A DNA stretch of 51,982 nt, from contig JAAVWC010000027.1 in assembly GCA_023910675.1 (NCBI GenBank), positions 1 to 51,982 of the forward strand, read 5' to 3'. The notes beneath the pieces are model-generated. The model was given only the letters and a program-made list of their open reading frames with translations. It was not told the DNA's origin and did no database searches. Positions 8,191 to 18,610 of the stretch are shown piece by piece. The position numbers were made by a program, and so were the translations under genes. Position 1 is the first letter of the stretch, and each line of letters begins with the position of its first letter. This stretch comes from Gemmatimonas sp. Its GTDB lineage: Bacteria > Gemmatimonadota > Gemmatimonadetes > Gemmatimonadales > Gemmatimonadaceae.

Positions 8191-9519
8191 CTGGATCCAC
8201 GGGCCCCCCGGACGGTCGGCACCGCCGGGCCCGATGGGTCGGCCACTGAATACCACGCGGCGCTCCGCCGGCTGTTCGCGCGGACAGGCGGCGCGTGGCG
8301 CCTTGGGCTGGAGCGCGTACGGGAGTTGCTTGACCAGCTGGGCAATCCGCACCTCGCGTATCCGGTCTTCCATGTGGCCGGCACGAATGGGAAGGGGAGC
8401 ACGGTGGCAACGCTCGACGCCTTGCTTCGGGGCTCGGGGCTCAGAGTAGGGCGGTACACGTCGCCGCACCTGGTCGACTTCACCGAGCGCGTGGTGGTTG
8501 ACGGCATCGCCATGTCCCGTGACGAAGTCACCGCGTGGCTTACGCAGTGGGAACCGGCGCTCACCGCGTTGGGGGCCACGTTCTTCGAAGCCACCACGGC
8601 AATGGCGTTCAGCTATTTCGCCAACGCTCGCGTCGATGTCGCGATTATCGAAGTCGGGCTTGGCGGGCGTCTTGATGCCACCAATGTCGTGTCGCCGCTC
8701 GCGGCGGGGGTCACGCAGATCGGCTTCGACCACATGGAGTTTCTGGGCGATACGCTCCCCGCCATCGCTGGCGAGAAGGCCGGGATATACAAGGCCGGCA
8801 CTCCGGCGGTTGTCGGTGACACGAATCCAGAAATCCGGACGCTACTGATGGACCGTGCGATGTCCGCGCATGCGACGCCGATTCTCGTCTCTGGGCGTGA
8901 CTGGCAGGTTCGCGATGTCGCGGTGGGGGCGCAGGGGACGAGCTTTACCCTCGAAGTGGACGGACGGCAGCGCCGGCTCACCACGCCGCTCGTGGGGCAT
9001 TTTCAGGCGCACAATACCGCTGTCGCCTTGGCCATGCTCCGGGGCGCTGGCGGCCCGTGGGCGGCCATTGAGGCCAACGCGGCAGCCCTCCTGCCGGGGG
9101 TGAGGCTGGCCGGGCGCTTTCATCGTGCCAGCCCTTGGCTGTTCGACGTGGCGCACAACGCCGACGGCGCCGAAACCGTGGTCAACAACCTGCTGGCGGT
9201 CGGGCTGCCGCATCCGATCACGGCGGTGGTGTGTGTCCTGCGCGACAAGGACTGGCGCGGCATCCTGCGCGCCGTTGCCCGCGCGGCGGAACGGATTGTC
9301 GTGACCATGGCGCCGACCGCCCCGGCGAACCGCACGTGGGACTTGCACGAGGTGGACGAATGGGCGCGAGGCGAAGGACTTCCTGTCGCCCGCATCGACG
9401 ATTTCTCCAGTGCGCTGGCGCAGGCCCGTGCCGAAGCGGCCACCGTGTTGGTTACCGGGTCATTTCATACCGTTGGTGATGCCATGGAACGGTTGCAGGT
9501 GCATCCGTTGGCTCGGTAG
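8191..9519 (+). CDS. folC: Bifunctional folylpolyglutamate/dihydrofolate synthase
   Basis: Mur-ligase-family enzyme that adds glutamate to folates. The ATP loop HVAGTNGKGST and the folate motif TSPHLVDFTERV are clear. Conserved sequence (EYHAALRRLFARTGG) starts well upstream of the TTG at 8326, so that codon is not the start. The frame is open back into accD but contains no ATG, GTG or TTG there. The candidates are CTG at 8191, giving a normal 442 residues, or CTG at 8173, overlapping the accD stop as CTGA just after AGGAAAG. I place it at 8191 with low certainty about the start, high certainty about the function. Confidence 0.9.
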   Translation: MDPRAPRTVGTAGPDGSATEYHAALRRLFARTGGAWRLGLERVRELLDQLGNPHLAYPVFHVAGTNGKGSTVATLDALLRGSGLRVGRYTSPHLVDFTERVVVDGIAMSRDEVTAWLTQWEPALTALGATFFEATTAMAFSYFANARVDVAIIEVGLGGRLDATNVVSPLAAGVTQIGFDHMEFLGDTLPAIAGEKAGIYKAGTPAVVGDTNPEIRTLLMDRAMSAHATPILVSGRDWQVRDVAVGAQGTSFTLEVDGRQRRLTTPLVGHFQAHNTAVALAMLRGAGGPWAAIEANAAALLPGVRLAGRFHRASPWLFDVAHNADGAETVVNNLLAVGLPHPITAVVCVLRDKDWRGILRAVARAAERIVVTMAPTAPANRTWDLHEVDEWARGEGLPVARIDDFSSALAQARAEAATVLVTGSFHTVGDAMERLQVHPLAR

Positions 9520-9528
9520 CTTTCGCGG

Positions 9529-10833
9529 ATGTCACAAAAGCCGTTGCCCGGATTCCGCGATTTCTATCCAGAGCAGTTCGCCGAGCGCGCCCACATCTTC
9601 GAAACCTGGCGCCGCGTCGTGCGGCGCTATGCGTTTCTTGAGTACGACGGGCCGCCCCTCGAGCCGCTCGAGTTGTACACACAAAAGAGTGGCGAGGAAA
9701 TCGTCACTCAACTGTACAACTTCGTCGACAAGGGCGAGCGCCCCGTCGCCATGCGACCGGAAATGACGCCGACCTTTGCCCGCATGGTCGGCGCGAAGGC
9801 GCAGACGCTGCGGAAGCCGGTGCGGTGGTTTTCGTTGCCGCAGCTGTTTCGCTACGAGCGTACCCAGAAAGGGCGCCTGCGAGAGCACTTTCAGCTCAAC
9901 GTCGACATGGTCGGCGAAAGCGACGTGCTGGCCGATGCGGAGTTGCTGTCGATCGCGATCGAAATCATGCGCGACTTCGGACTCTCCGAACAGGATGTGC
10001 GGGCGCGCGTCAGTGATCGTCGCCTCTTGAACGCGTTGCTCGAACATCACGCGATTCCTGAAGGCTCGTGGACCGCGGTGTATGCGGTGCTCGACAAGCT
10101 CGAACGACAGCCTCGCGAGTTGTCGGCGGAAAAGCTGGCGGCAGCGGGTCTCGACAGCGAGACGGCGGAAGTCATCCTCGGCTTCGGTCCCATGGATTTT
10201 GCGACGGTGTGCGCGCGCTACGGCGATGCGCCGGTCGTGAAGCCGCATCTCGACCGGTTCGCCCATTACCTGGCGCATCTCGAGGCGCTGGGGGTGGCGT
10301 CGTGGATCCGGTTCGATCTGACGATCGTGCGCGGTCTGGCATACTACACCGGCATCGTGTTCGAGCTGTTCGACAACGTCGGCGAGTTCCGCGCCATTTG
10401 TGGCGGTGGCCGATACGATAATCTGCTCAAATCGCTCGGCGGTGCGGATCTCCCCGCGCTGGGCTTCGGCATGGGCGACGTCGTGATCGGCGAACTCCTG
10501 CGCACACGCGGACTCATGCGCTCGAGCGGAACGGCGTTGGAGTTCTGGATTGCGCAATCGCCCGAGCAGGCCGATGCGCCACGCCTCGCGTTGCAGACCG
10601 CGGCCGCGATGCGACATGCCGGGGGCATTGTGGAGTATGCGCTCAAGAGTCAAAAGCTCGACAAGCAGCTCGACGCCGGCCGCAAGGCGGGCGCCTGCGC
10701 GTTTGTCATCGTCGACGGCACCAGCGCGACCGCGCCCTGGCGAGTACGCCGCTCGGGCCACGACGATCGGATATTCACCTCGCTCGAGGCGCTATGCGCC
10801 TGGGCCTCTTCGACGAACGGATCCCAGTCATGA
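9529..10833 (+). CDS. hisS: Histidyl-tRNA synthetase
   Basis: Class II synthetase charging tRNA-His. The 434-residue length fits. Motif 2 is seen as FRYERTQKGRLREHFQ, the histidine-specific loop as RGLAYYTG, and motif 3 as GGGRYDNLL with LGFGMGD; a C-terminal anticodon-binding domain follows. The intact catalytic motifs and full C-terminal domain favour HisRS over the paralogue HisZ. The stop overlaps the proS start in ATGA, so the two synthetases are probably translationally coupled. Confidence 0.93.
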   Translation: MSQKPLPGFRDFYPEQFAERAHIFETWRRVVRRYAFLEYDGPPLEPLELYTQKSGEEIVTQLYNFVDKGERPVAMRPEMTPTFARMVGAKAQTLRKPVRWFSLPQLFRYERTQKGRLREHFQLNVDMVGESDVLADAELLSIAIEIMRDFGLSEQDVRARVSDRRLLNALLEHHAIPEGSWTAVYAVLDKLERQPRELSAEKLAAAGLDSETAEVILGFGPMDFATVCARYGDAPVVKPHLDRFAHYLAHLEALGVASWIRFDLTIVRGLAYYTGIVFELFDNVGEFRAICGGGRYDNLLKSLGGADLPALGFGMGDVVIGELLRTRGLMRSSGTALEFWIAQSPEQADAPRLALQTAAAMRHAGGIVEYALKSQKLDKQLDAGRKAGACAFVIVDGTSATAPWRVRRSGHDDRIFTSLEALCAWASSTNGSQS

Positions 10834-12299
10834 GTGACGACAAGAAGCTGACCACCCGCGCCGAGAACTTCAGCGATTGGTACAACGAACTCGTGCTGCG
10901 CTCGGAACTTGCCGACTACTCGCCAGTGCGCGGATGCATGGTCATCCGTCCGCACGGTTATGGCATCTGGGAGCGCATGCAGCGCGCGCTCGATGACATG
11001 TTCAAGGCCACGGGTCACGTGAACGCGTACTTCCCGCTGTTCATTCCCGAGAGCTTCCTCTCGAAGGAAGCCGAGCATGTGGAGGGCTTCGCTCCTGAGT
11101 GTGCTGTCGTCACCATGGGGGGCGGCAAGCAACTCGAAGAGCGTCTGGTGGTCCGCCCGACCTCGGAAACGATCATCTATTCGATGTTCGCCAAGTGGGT
11201 CCAGAGCTATCGTGATCTGCCGTTGCTGTACAACCAGTGGGCCAACGTCGTCCGCTGGGAAATGCGGACGCGCCTGTTCCTGCGCACGATGGAGTTCCTG
11301 TGGCAGGAGGGACACACGGCGCACGCATCGCATGACGAGGCCGAGGCGGAGACGCGCCGCATGCTCGGCGTCTATCGTGAGTTCATGGAAGGCTATATGG
11401 CCATGCCGGTGATCACGGGGCAGAAGACTGATAGCGAGAAGTTTGCCGGCGCCCTTCGCACGTACGCGTGCGAGGCGCTGATGCAGGACAACAAGGCGTT
11501 GCAGGCCGGGACGTCGCACAACCTCGGTCAGAATTTTGCAAAGGCGTTCGACCTGACGTTTCAGAGCGAAGCCGGGCAGCAGGAGTACGCGTGGAACACG
11601 TCGTGGGGCGTGTCCACGCGCATGATCGGCGGGCTCGTCATGACCCACGGTGACGATGCCGGACTCCGGTTGCCTCCCAAGCTGACGCCGATCCAGATGG
11701 TGATTGTGCCCATCTGGAAGACCGACGAAGAACGTGACGCCACCATTCAGGCGGCCAAGCGGATCGCCGATGAGTTGGGGAGCTTCAAGCGTCCCGATCA
11801 CGAGCGGATCCGCTGCCATGTGGACGACCGAGTCGGTATCAAGCCGGGCGCCAAGTATTACCACTGGGAGCTTCGTGGTATCCCGCTGCGCATGGAAATC
11901 GGCCCGCGTGACCTCGCGCAGGAAAGTGGCATGCTCGTTCGGCGCGACACGCGTGAGAAGCGTCCCATTGCGATGGCCGCACTGCGGGAAGAGTTGCCGA
12001 TCATCCTCGACCAGATTCAGGCCGAGATGTTGGCCGCGGCGCGTGCGCGACTGGAGGCCAACAGTATCCGTGAACCCATGAGCTATGAGAAGTTCAAGGA
12101 GATCATGGAAGGGCCGGGGGCCTTCGTCTACGCCGGCTGGAACGGTGATCCGGCCGTCGAAGCCAGGGTGAAGGAAGAGACCAAGGCGACGATCCGGTGC
12201 ATCCCCGATCCCGAGTTCCGCTCGCCAGTGGCGCCGACGGCGTGCATGGTGACGGGCGAGCCCGCGAAGTACGAGGTGTTGTGGGCTCGGTCATACTGA
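10830..12299 (+). CDS. proS: Prolyl-tRNA synthetase, archaeal/eukaryotic-type
   Basis: Class II synthetase charging tRNA-Pro. The 489 residues and motif NVVRWEMRTRLFLRTMEFLW belong to the short archaeal/eukaryotic-like ProRS form, which lacks the large editing insertion of the E. coli enzyme. The extended C-terminal domain ending in a Tyr (ARSY) also fits this form. I start it at the ATG of the ATGA overlap with hisS; the open frame 12 codons upstream lies inside hisS. Confidence 0.95.
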   Translation: MSDDKKLTTRAENFSDWYNELVLRSELADYSPVRGCMVIRPHGYGIWERMQRALDDMFKATGHVNAYFPLFIPESFLSKEAEHVEGFAPECAVVTMGGGKQLEERLVVRPTSETIIYSMFAKWVQSYRDLPLLYNQWANVVRWEMRTRLFLRTMEFLWQEGHTAHASHDEAEAETRRMLGVYREFMEGYMAMPVITGQKTDSEKFAGALRTYACEALMQDNKALQAGTSHNLGQNFAKAFDLTFQSEAGQQEYAWNTSWGVSTRMIGGLVMTHGDDAGLRLPPKLTPIQMVIVPIWKTDEERDATIQAAKRIADELGSFKRPDHERIRCHVDDRVGIKPGAKYYHWELRGIPLRMEIGPRDLAQESGMLVRRDTREKRPIAMAALREELPIILDQIQAEMLAAARARLEANSIREPMSYEKFKEIMEGPGAFVYAGWNGDPAVEARVKEETKATIRCIPDPEFRSPVAPTACMVTGEPAKYEVLWARSY

Positions 12300-12319
12300 G
12301 CGCCGGGGAGGGGTCGGCT

Positions 12320-13591
12320 GTGTCTCCCACCGGGTTCGAGTACCGCGACGGTGTGCTGCACGCGGAGCAGGTGGCGCTCCCGCTGCTGGCCGCTGCGGTG
12401 GGCACACCGGCATATGTGTACTGCGCGAACACCGTGCGGGCACGTTATCGCCGACTCGATCAGGCGTTCGCCGGCATTCCGCACCACATTCACTTCGCGG
12501 TGAAGGCGAACTCGAATCTCTCCGTGCTCTCGCTGTTGCGAGAATTGGGCGCCGGGGTGGATATCGTCTCCGGGGGTGAGTTGTATCGTGCCCTTCAGGC
12601 GGGATTCCATGGCCGCGATGTGGTCTTCAGCGGCGTCGGAAAGACGGTGCAGGAGATTGCGCAGGCGCTCGAGGCGGAGGTGCAGCTGATCAACGTCGAG
12701 TCCGAGGCGGAGCTCGTGGTTATCGACGTGGTCGCGGCTCGCTTGGGTGTGATGGCACCGATCGCCATCCGTGTCAATCCGGAGGTCACGGTGGATACGC
12801 CGCACGCGTATATCAAAACCGGCGAAAAGGGGCAGAAGTTCGGTATTCCGCGTGACGACGTGGCGCGCCTCGTTGAGCTCACCGGAGAACTCTCCCATGT
12901 GCAACTCCGCGGCATGGGTATGCATCTGGGCTCACAGATCGGGAATGCCGATCCGTTACGGGATGCACTCCCGCGGTTGCTCGCGGCGATTGCGTACGCG
13001 CAGGGGAAAGGTCATCCCATTGCCTTCATGGACGTCGGCGGCGGTTTGTCCGTGCCGTACGAGTCGCATGAACGGGATGCCGACATCGACGACTACGCGA
13101 CGATCGTGCGCGCGGCGGCACTGGAAACCGGATTGACGTTGTTGCTTGAGCCGGGTCGCTTTCTCGTCGCCGAGGCGGGGATACTTCTCACTGAGGTGTT
13201 GTACCGCAAACATGCCGCCGGCAAGGATTTCGTCGTGACCGATGCCGGCATGAACGATCTGATTCGTCCCGCGCTGTATCAGGCGTATCATGCCATCGAT
13301 CCGGTGACACTGACGGATGGTTCCGTCGCCGCCGATATCGTCGGACCGATCTGCGAGTCCGGCGATTTCTTCGCCAAGGACCGCCGCTTGCCCGACGTGC
13401 AGGCGGGTGCGTTACTCGCGGTGCGTACGGCAGGGGCCTACGGCTTCTCGATGGCTTCGAATTACAATTCGCGCCCTCGGCCCGCCGAGGTGCTGGTCGA
13501 CGGCGATCAATTCGCGGTCGTCGGCGCGCGCGAACAGCTTGATGATCTTGTGCGCCTCGAGCGCATGCCCCTTCAGTGGAGAACTGCCTGA
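12320..13591 (+). CDS. lysA: Diaminopimelate decarboxylase
   Basis: PLP enzyme of fold type III that makes lysine from meso-diaminopimelate. From the GTG at 12320 the protein has 423 residues. The PLP lysine is Lys62 in HFAVKANSN. Also visible are the phosphate-binding GGG (DVGGGLSVPY), the cofactor-side CESGDFF and the substrate-side GAYGFSMASNYN. The start is set by GGGGAGGGG at 12305-12313, seven bases before the GTG, and lies just after the proS stop. The longer frame to 12197 runs inside proS. Its stop overlaps the next gene in TGATG. Confidence 0.95.
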   Translation: MSPTGFEYRDGVLHAEQVALPLLAAAVGTPAYVYCANTVRARYRRLDQAFAGIPHHIHFAVKANSNLSVLSLLRELGAGVDIVSGGELYRALQAGFHGRDVVFSGVGKTVQEIAQALEAEVQLINVESEAELVVIDVVAARLGVMAPIAIRVNPEVTVDTPHAYIKTGEKGQKFGIPRDDVARLVELTGELSHVQLRGMGMHLGSQIGNADPLRDALPRLLAAIAYAQGKGHPIAFMDVGGGLSVPYESHERDADIDDYATIVRAAALETGLTLLLEPGRFLVAEAGILLTEVLYRKHAAGKDFVVTDAGMNDLIRPALYQAYHAIDPVTLTDGSVAADIVGPICESGDFFAKDRRLPDVQAGALLAVRTAGAYGFSMASNYNSRPRPAEVLVDGDQFAVVGAREQLDDLVRLERMPLQWRTA

Positions 13592-14103
13592 TGCGCATCG
13601 GCCTGTTGTCGGACACTCATGACCGCGTACCCGCTGTGCGCGCGCTGCTCGAACAGATGGTCGCTGGCGGCGTTTCGCTTGTCATGCATGCCGGTGACTA
13701 CTGCTCCCCCTTTTCGCTGCAGCCGTTCCACGACTTGTCGCTGCCGCTCCTTGGGGTGTTCGGACACAACGACGGGGATCGTGACGCCCTGATCGCTGCC
13801 GCCAAGACCGGGTTTGGTGCCGCGGAATTGTATGAGTCACCGCACAGCTTCGACCTCGGTGGAAAATCGGTGTTGCTCATCCACGATCTTGCCGACGTGC
13901 ACCAGCGGTCCATCGATGGCCACGAAGTCATCGTGCATGGTTTTTCGCATGTGCCGGAAATGAAGGCGCGCGGCGACTCGTTGCTCGTCAATCCGGGTGA
14001 AGGGTGTGGCTGGCTCCACGGCGCGCCCACCGGCGCCATTCTCGATCTCGACACCAAGGCGATCGAATTTCTCAAGCTCACCGGTCCGGAGTGGAAGGTC
14101 TGA
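13591..14103 (+). CDS. Metallophosphoesterase, YfcE/MJ0936-type
   Basis: Small calcineurin-like phosphoesterase, 170 residues. The metal-binding motifs are in order: DTH (Asp8, His10), GD (Asp36), GHND (Asn60), His98 in LLIHD and a GFSH (His116, His120) in place of the usual GHTH. Family members hydrolyse phosphodiesters in vitro; the substrate here is unknown. The ATG at 13591 forms a TGATG overlap with lysA, and its own stop forms another with guaA. An ATG five codons upstream is in frame but inside lysA and less conserved. Confidence 0.88.
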   Translation: MRIGLLSDTHDRVPAVRALLEQMVAGGVSLVMHAGDYCSPFSLQPFHDLSLPLLGVFGHNDGDRDALIAAAKTGFGAAELYESPHSFDLGGKSVLLIHDLADVHQRSIDGHEVIVHGFSHVPEMKARGDSLLVNPGEGCGWLHGAPTGAILDLDTKAIEFLKLTGPEWKV

Positions 14104-15653
14104 TGCACAACAGCTCGAGCCGCATCCTGATCCTCGACTGCGGGTCCCAGTTCACGCAGCTGATCGCGCGTCGCGTTCGTGAGGCGCGCGTCTACTCGGA
14201 GATTCACCCGCCGACTCAGTCGCTGGAGTGGATTCGCGCGTGGAACCCCACCGGTATCATTCTCTCCGGTGGCCCGAGCTCGGTAACCGATGAGGGCGCG
14301 CCGACGGTATTTCGCGAGCTGCTCGACATCGCCCCGGTGCTGGGCGTGTGCTATGGCATGCAACTGATCGCACACCTCGAGGGGGGCGCCGTGGTGGGTG
14401 GTGGTCGTCGTGAGTATGGACGCGCCGAGGTCACGGTGGACGAACCGTCCGGTCTCTTTGCCGGTTTCGACACCGGCGAGAAGACCACCGTGTGGATGAG
14501 TCACGGCGATCACGTTGAACAGGTGCCGCCCGGATATGTCGCGACGGCGCACAGCGGCCACACCTGCGCCGGCTTCCGTCACGAAACGAAGCCGATCTAC
14601 GCAATTCAGTTTCACTCGGAAGTGCACCATACGGTGCGCGGCGCCGAGATCATTCAGAACTTCCTCTTCGGTGTCTGTCACTGCACGCCCGATTGGACGC
14701 CCGGTCACTTCATCGATCAGGAAGTGGCGAAGATCCGCGCGTTGGTCGGTGACCGCCAGGTGATTTGCGGACTCTCGGGCGGAGTCGATTCGAGCGTGGC
14801 GGCTGCGCTGGTACACAAGGCCATCGGCGATCAGCTGACGTGCATCTTTGTCGATACCGGTCTGCTGCGGCTTCACGAACGCGAGCAGGTCGAGCGCACG
14901 ATGGGGCAGCACCTTGGGATTCGCCTCATCACGGTGCGGGCCGAGGAGCGCTTTCTCACCGCACTGGCCGGCGTTGGTGAGCCGGAGAAGAAGCGCAAGA
15001 TCATCGGGGAGCATTTCATTCGCGTGTTCGAAGCTGCTTCCGAAGACGCCGGCAAAAACGCCGCCTTCCTGGTGCAGGGCACGCTGTATCCCGATGTCAT
15101 CGAATCGGTGAGCGCGAAAGGGGGCCCGTCCGCCACGATCAAGACGCACCATAACGTGGGCGGGCTGCCGAAGGACATGAAGTTCTCGCTCATTGAACCG
15201 TTGCGTGAGCTGTTCAAGGACGAAGTGCGCAACGTCGGTCGTGAATTGGGGCTGCCGGAGGAGATGGTGGGGCGGCATCCGTTCCCGGGCCCCGGTCTCG
15301 CGATTCGCGTGCTTGGAGAGGTATCCCCGCACGCGCTCGATATCCTGCGCCGCGCCGACGCGATCTATCTCGAGGAAATCCGCGCGGCGGGCTTGTATCC
15401 GGATATCTGGCAGGCGTTCGCCGTGTTTCTCCCGGTGCGCTCAGTAGGCGTCATGGGCGACGGTCGCACCTATGAGCATGTCATTGCGTTGCGCGCCGTC
15501 ACGAGCACCGACGGCATGACGGCAGATTGGTTCGCGTTCCCGCACGAAGTGTTGGCGCGTATTTCCAATCGCATCATCAACGAAGTCGACGGCGTGAATC
15601 GGGTGGTGTACGACATCAGCTCCAAGCCGCCTGCAACCATCGAGTGGGAGTAA
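14103..15653 (+). CDS. guaA: GMP synthase (glutamine-hydrolysing)
   Basis: Makes GMP from XMP, completing guanine nucleotide synthesis. An N-terminal glutamine amidotransferase domain has the nucleophile Cys83 in GVCYGMQ and the His/Glu of QFHSEVHHT. An ATP pyrophosphatase domain carries the P-loop SGGVDSS, and the C-terminal dimerisation domain ends with the expected KPPATIEWE. At 516 residues it is normal. The start is the ATG in TGATG overlapping the phosphoesterase; the 33-codon upstream extension lies inside that gene. Confidence 0.97.
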   Translation: MHNSSSRILILDCGSQFTQLIARRVREARVYSEIHPPTQSLEWIRAWNPTGIILSGGPSSVTDEGAPTVFRELLDIAPVLGVCYGMQLIAHLEGGAVVGGGRREYGRAEVTVDEPSGLFAGFDTGEKTTVWMSHGDHVEQVPPGYVATAHSGHTCAGFRHETKPIYAIQFHSEVHHTVRGAEIIQNFLFGVCHCTPDWTPGHFIDQEVAKIRALVGDRQVICGLSGGVDSSVAAALVHKAIGDQLTCIFVDTGLLRLHEREQVERTMGQHLGIRLITVRAEERFLTALAGVGEPEKKRKIIGEHFIRVFEAASEDAGKNAAFLVQGTLYPDVIESVSAKGGPSATIKTHHNVGGLPKDMKFSLIEPLRELFKDEVRNVGRELGLPEEMVGRHPFPGPGLAIRVLGEVSPHALDILRRADAIYLEEIRAAGLYPDIWQAFAVFLPVRSVGVMGDGRTYEHVIALRAVTSTDGMTADWFAFPHEVLARISNRIINEVDGVNRVVYDISSKPPATIEWE

Positions 15654-15657
15654 ATCC

Positions 15658-17163
15658 ATGCGCCGCGTAAACGCCCGAGCCGTGGTCAGCGCGGCGCTAC
15701 TGCTGTTGATTGCCGTTGCCACCGTCGCAAGCGCGCAGTCCGCTGCGCCAGTGCACGGTGTACGTCCCCGTCGCATGGCCATTCGCAACGCGATGGTCAT
15801 CGAGGGCAACGGGACGCCGGCGGAAGGTCCCAAGGACATCATTCTCGAAGGCAACCGCATCATCGACATCGTCGCACTCGATCCGGTCGCGGTGAAATCC
15901 GGCGCCGTGAAGCGTGTGCAGGCTGACGTGGAGATCGATGCGACCGGCAAGTATCTCATGCCCGGACTCATCAATCTGCATGGTCACGTGCAGGATGAGC
16001 GAGGTGGTATTCCGCAGCCACTCGAGTATCAGCTCAAGCTCTGGCTCGGCATGGGTATCACCACCGTCCGTGATGTGTCGAGCGAGACCCCGAAAACGTT
16101 GCAACTCCGCGCGCGGAGTCTTGCCGGCGAGGTCGCGGCGCCGCGGGTGTACGTGTATGCCCGCTACGCGTACATGCCGGTGCCGAAGAACGACATGGAA
16201 GCACGGCAGCGCGTGCGCGACCTCAAAGTGCAGGGCGTCGACGGGCTCAAGCTGTTCGGCATGGACAAGGATGTCTATGCACCGGTGCTCGATGAGGCGC
16301 GCAAGCAGGGCCTTCGTACCGCGCACCACATGGCGGTGGACGAAACCAATGCGTGGGACGCCGCCAAGGGCGGGCTCACCAGTATCGAGCACTGGTACGG
16401 CGTGCCTGATGCAGCGTTGCTCAGCGGAGGGCAGCAGTTCCCGTCGCATTTCAACTATGCCGATGAAGGGATGCGCTTTCGCTACGCTGGTCGCTTGTGG
16501 CGCGAAGCCGACTCCTCGCGCCTGCAGGACGTGCTGAAGGCGATGGTGCAGGGCGGGGTCGCATGGAATCCAACGCTCGAAATCTACGAGGCCAGCCGCG
16601 ACCTGCAGCGCGCCGAAACGCAGCCGTGGTTTGCCGAGTATTTGCACCCTACGCTTGAGAAGTACTTCCGCCCCGACGCGGCGAATCACGGTTCGTACTT
16701 CGCCAACTGGAGTAGCACGGACGAAGCGTTCTGGAAGGAGAACTACCAGATCTGGTTTCGCGCGGTGCGGGATTTTGAACGTCTGGGGGGGATTGTCGGG
16801 GCTGGTGAAGATGCCGGATTCATCTATCAGGTGTACGGCTTCGGGCTCATTCGTGAACTCGAACTGCATCAGGAAGCCGGATTTTCGACACTCAAGGTGC
16901 TGCAGCATGTGACGGCGAACAACGCCAAGATCCTCGGTGAAGAGCAGCGTCTTGGACGTGTGCGCGTCGGCTATCTCGCCGACCTGCTCGTCGTCAACGG
17001 CAATCCACTGGAAGATCTCAAGACGTTTTACCCGCAACGCGCGGATGCGGCGGCCGGTCCTGGTGGCGGGGTGCTCTGGACCATCAAGGACGGGATCCCG
17101 TATGATGCGCCGCGTATGCTCAAGGAAGTCCGTGCGCTGGTGAAGTCCGCGCGTACGCCGTGA
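15658..17163 (+). CDS. Secreted amidohydrolase-family protein
   Basis: Metal-dependent hydrolase of the amidohydrolase superfamily with an N-terminal signal peptide (hydrophobic core about 10-24, likely cleavage after ASA near residue 26), so probably periplasmic. Visible metal-site elements are NLHGH (HxH), a later AHHMAV, SIEHWYG and the aspartate in GAGEDAGF. A lysine in DGLKLFG could be the bridging ligand. The C-terminus RVGYLADLLVVNGNPLEDL is typical of imidazolonepropionase- or prolidase-like members. The substrate cannot be told. It starts 4 bases after guaA, so it may share its transcript, but no functional link is evident. Confidence 0.85.
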   Translation: MRRVNARAVVSAALLLLIAVATVASAQSAAPVHGVRPRRMAIRNAMVIEGNGTPAEGPKDIILEGNRIIDIVALDPVAVKSGAVKRVQADVEIDATGKYLMPGLINLHGHVQDERGGIPQPLEYQLKLWLGMGITTVRDVSSETPKTLQLRARSLAGEVAAPRVYVYARYAYMPVPKNDMEARQRVRDLKVQGVDGLKLFGMDKDVYAPVLDEARKQGLRTAHHMAVDETNAWDAAKGGLTSIEHWYGVPDAALLSGGQQFPSHFNYADEGMRFRYAGRLWREADSSRLQDVLKAMVQGGVAWNPTLEIYEASRDLQRAETQPWFAEYLHPTLEKYFRPDAANHGSYFANWSSTDEAFWKENYQIWFRAVRDFERLGGIVGAGEDAGFIYQVYGFGLIRELELHQEAGFSTLKVLQHVTANNAKILGEEQRLGRVRVGYLADLLVVNGNPLEDLKTFYPQRADAAAGPGGGVLWTIKDGIPYDAPRMLKEVRALVKSARTP

Positions 17164-17182
17164 CGCGCGGAGTGCGCGCCGG

Positions 17183-18538
17183 GTGAGTGTCTCGCGTGGG
17201 TGGCGTGACGACCTGAAGGATATGGGGCAGGTCGCCGCCCCCGTGGTCCTCATCAATGTGGGTGTGCAGGCCATGGGTGTGGTGGACACGCTCATGGTCG
17301 GAAAACTGGGAGGGGCTGCCATCGCCGCCGTCGCTCTTGGCAACTTCTATTTCTTCAATGTCTGCGTCTTCGGCATCGGGCTGCTCTTCGCCCTTGATCC
17401 GGTCGTGTCGCAAGCGGTCGGTGCCGGTGATCACGAGGGAGTGGCGCGCGCGGTACAGCGCGGATTCGTGCTCGCCGCATTCATCTCGGGAGTAGTCATG
17501 CTCGCGCTCGTGCCCGGGGAGTGGCTGTTGACCGCGCTGGGACAGCCGGCAGACGTGGTGGTCGACACGGCGGTGTACACCCGCCGACGGCTCCTCGGCG
17601 TCGTCGCATTCTTTGCCTTCAACGTGCTGCGGCAGACGCTCCAAGCCATGGGGCCGGTCCGCCCGGTCATCATCGCGGTCGTCGTGGCAAACGGCGTGAA
17701 TGCGTTCGCCAACTGGTGTCTGATCTTCGGCAACTGCGGCGCGCCGGCAATGGGCGTCGAGGGATCCGGTTATGCGACCGCGATCGCCACCTGGGTCATG
17801 GCGCTCGTTCTAGGCCGATTGGCGTGGCCATTGCTGCGCGATGTGGTCCGGCCATGGCGCGCGGCGTCACTCACATGGGCCCCCATGTCGCGCATGCTGC
17901 GCATTGGGGTGCCCATAGGCGTGCAATGGTTTTTCGAAGCCTTCGCCTTCGGTGTGACCGCGCTGTTCATGGGCTGGATGGGCACCGCATCGCTCGCAGG
18001 GCACGAGATTGCCCTCAGTATGGCCGCGCTGACCTTCATGGTCCCGTTGGGTATCTCTGGCGCCGCTGCGGCCGTGGTGGGGCGCGCTATCGGGCGCGGC
18101 GACCTCCCTGCCGCACGGCGTGACGCCCTCGCCGCCATCGCGTGCGGCGTGGGATTCATGTGTGTCAGCGCGGTGGTGTTCATCGCGGCACCCGAGTGGC
18201 TCACCGCCAGGTACACGACTGACGCGAGCACCGTGGCGGTCGCCGTGGCCCTTGTTCCTCTCGCGGGCTGGTTTCAGGTATTTGACGGGCTCCAAGCGGT
18301 CACCAGTGGCGTCCTACGCGGAACGGGCGACACGCGCGTGCCGGCGATGCTTCACCTGATCGCCTTCTGGGGGATTGGCATCCCGCTCGGCTACTTCCTG
18401 GGATTTCACACCGCGCTCCGCGAGCGCGGCCTTTGGATGGGGCTGGTCGCGGGACTCGCGGCCGCCGCCCTGCTGCAATCCGGTCGCGTCGTGCGCCGAC
18501 TCAGGACGGATATCGTTCGCCTGCGCATCGATCACTGA
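17183..18538 (+). CDS. MATE-family efflux transporter
   Basis: Inner-membrane exporter of the multidrug and toxic compound extrusion family, 451 residues with about 12 hydrophobic segments in two homologous halves. Family landmarks are PVVLINVGVQAMGVVDTLMVGKLGG near the start, VSQAVGAGDHEGVARAVQRG in the first half and DGLQAVTSGVLRGTGDTRVP in the second. Such proteins usually use a sodium or proton gradient. The GTG start at 17183 is preceded by a weak site. The substrate is unknown. Confidence 0.92.
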   Translation: MSVSRGWRDDLKDMGQVAAPVVLINVGVQAMGVVDTLMVGKLGGAAIAAVALGNFYFFNVCVFGIGLLFALDPVVSQAVGAGDHEGVARAVQRGFVLAAFISGVVMLALVPGEWLLTALGQPADVVVDTAVYTRRRLLGVVAFFAFNVLRQTLQAMGPVRPVIIAVVVANGVNAFANWCLIFGNCGAPAMGVEGSGYATAIATWVMALVLGRLAWPLLRDVVRPWRAASLTWAPMSRMLRIGVPIGVQWFFEAFAFGVTALFMGWMGTASLAGHEIALSMAALTFMVPLGISGAAAAVVGRAIGRGDLPAARRDALAAIACGVGFMCVSAVVFIAAPEWLTARYTTDASTVAVAVALVPLAGWFQVFDGLQAVTSGVLRGTGDTRVPAMLHLIAFWGIGIPLGYFLGFHTALRERGLWMGLVAGLAAAALLQSGRVVRRLRTDIVRLRIDH

Positions 18539-18610
18539 AGACTGTTGATCGTTACGCCGCGCTGAACCGAGCACGTGCTGCTCGTGGAAGACGAATGCGC
18601 GGAGCGGTCG

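Noticed and set aside
13698..15332. 544-codon minus-strand open frame over the phosphoesterase and guaA
   Set aside because: Antisense to two well-identified genes; no recognisable protein features.
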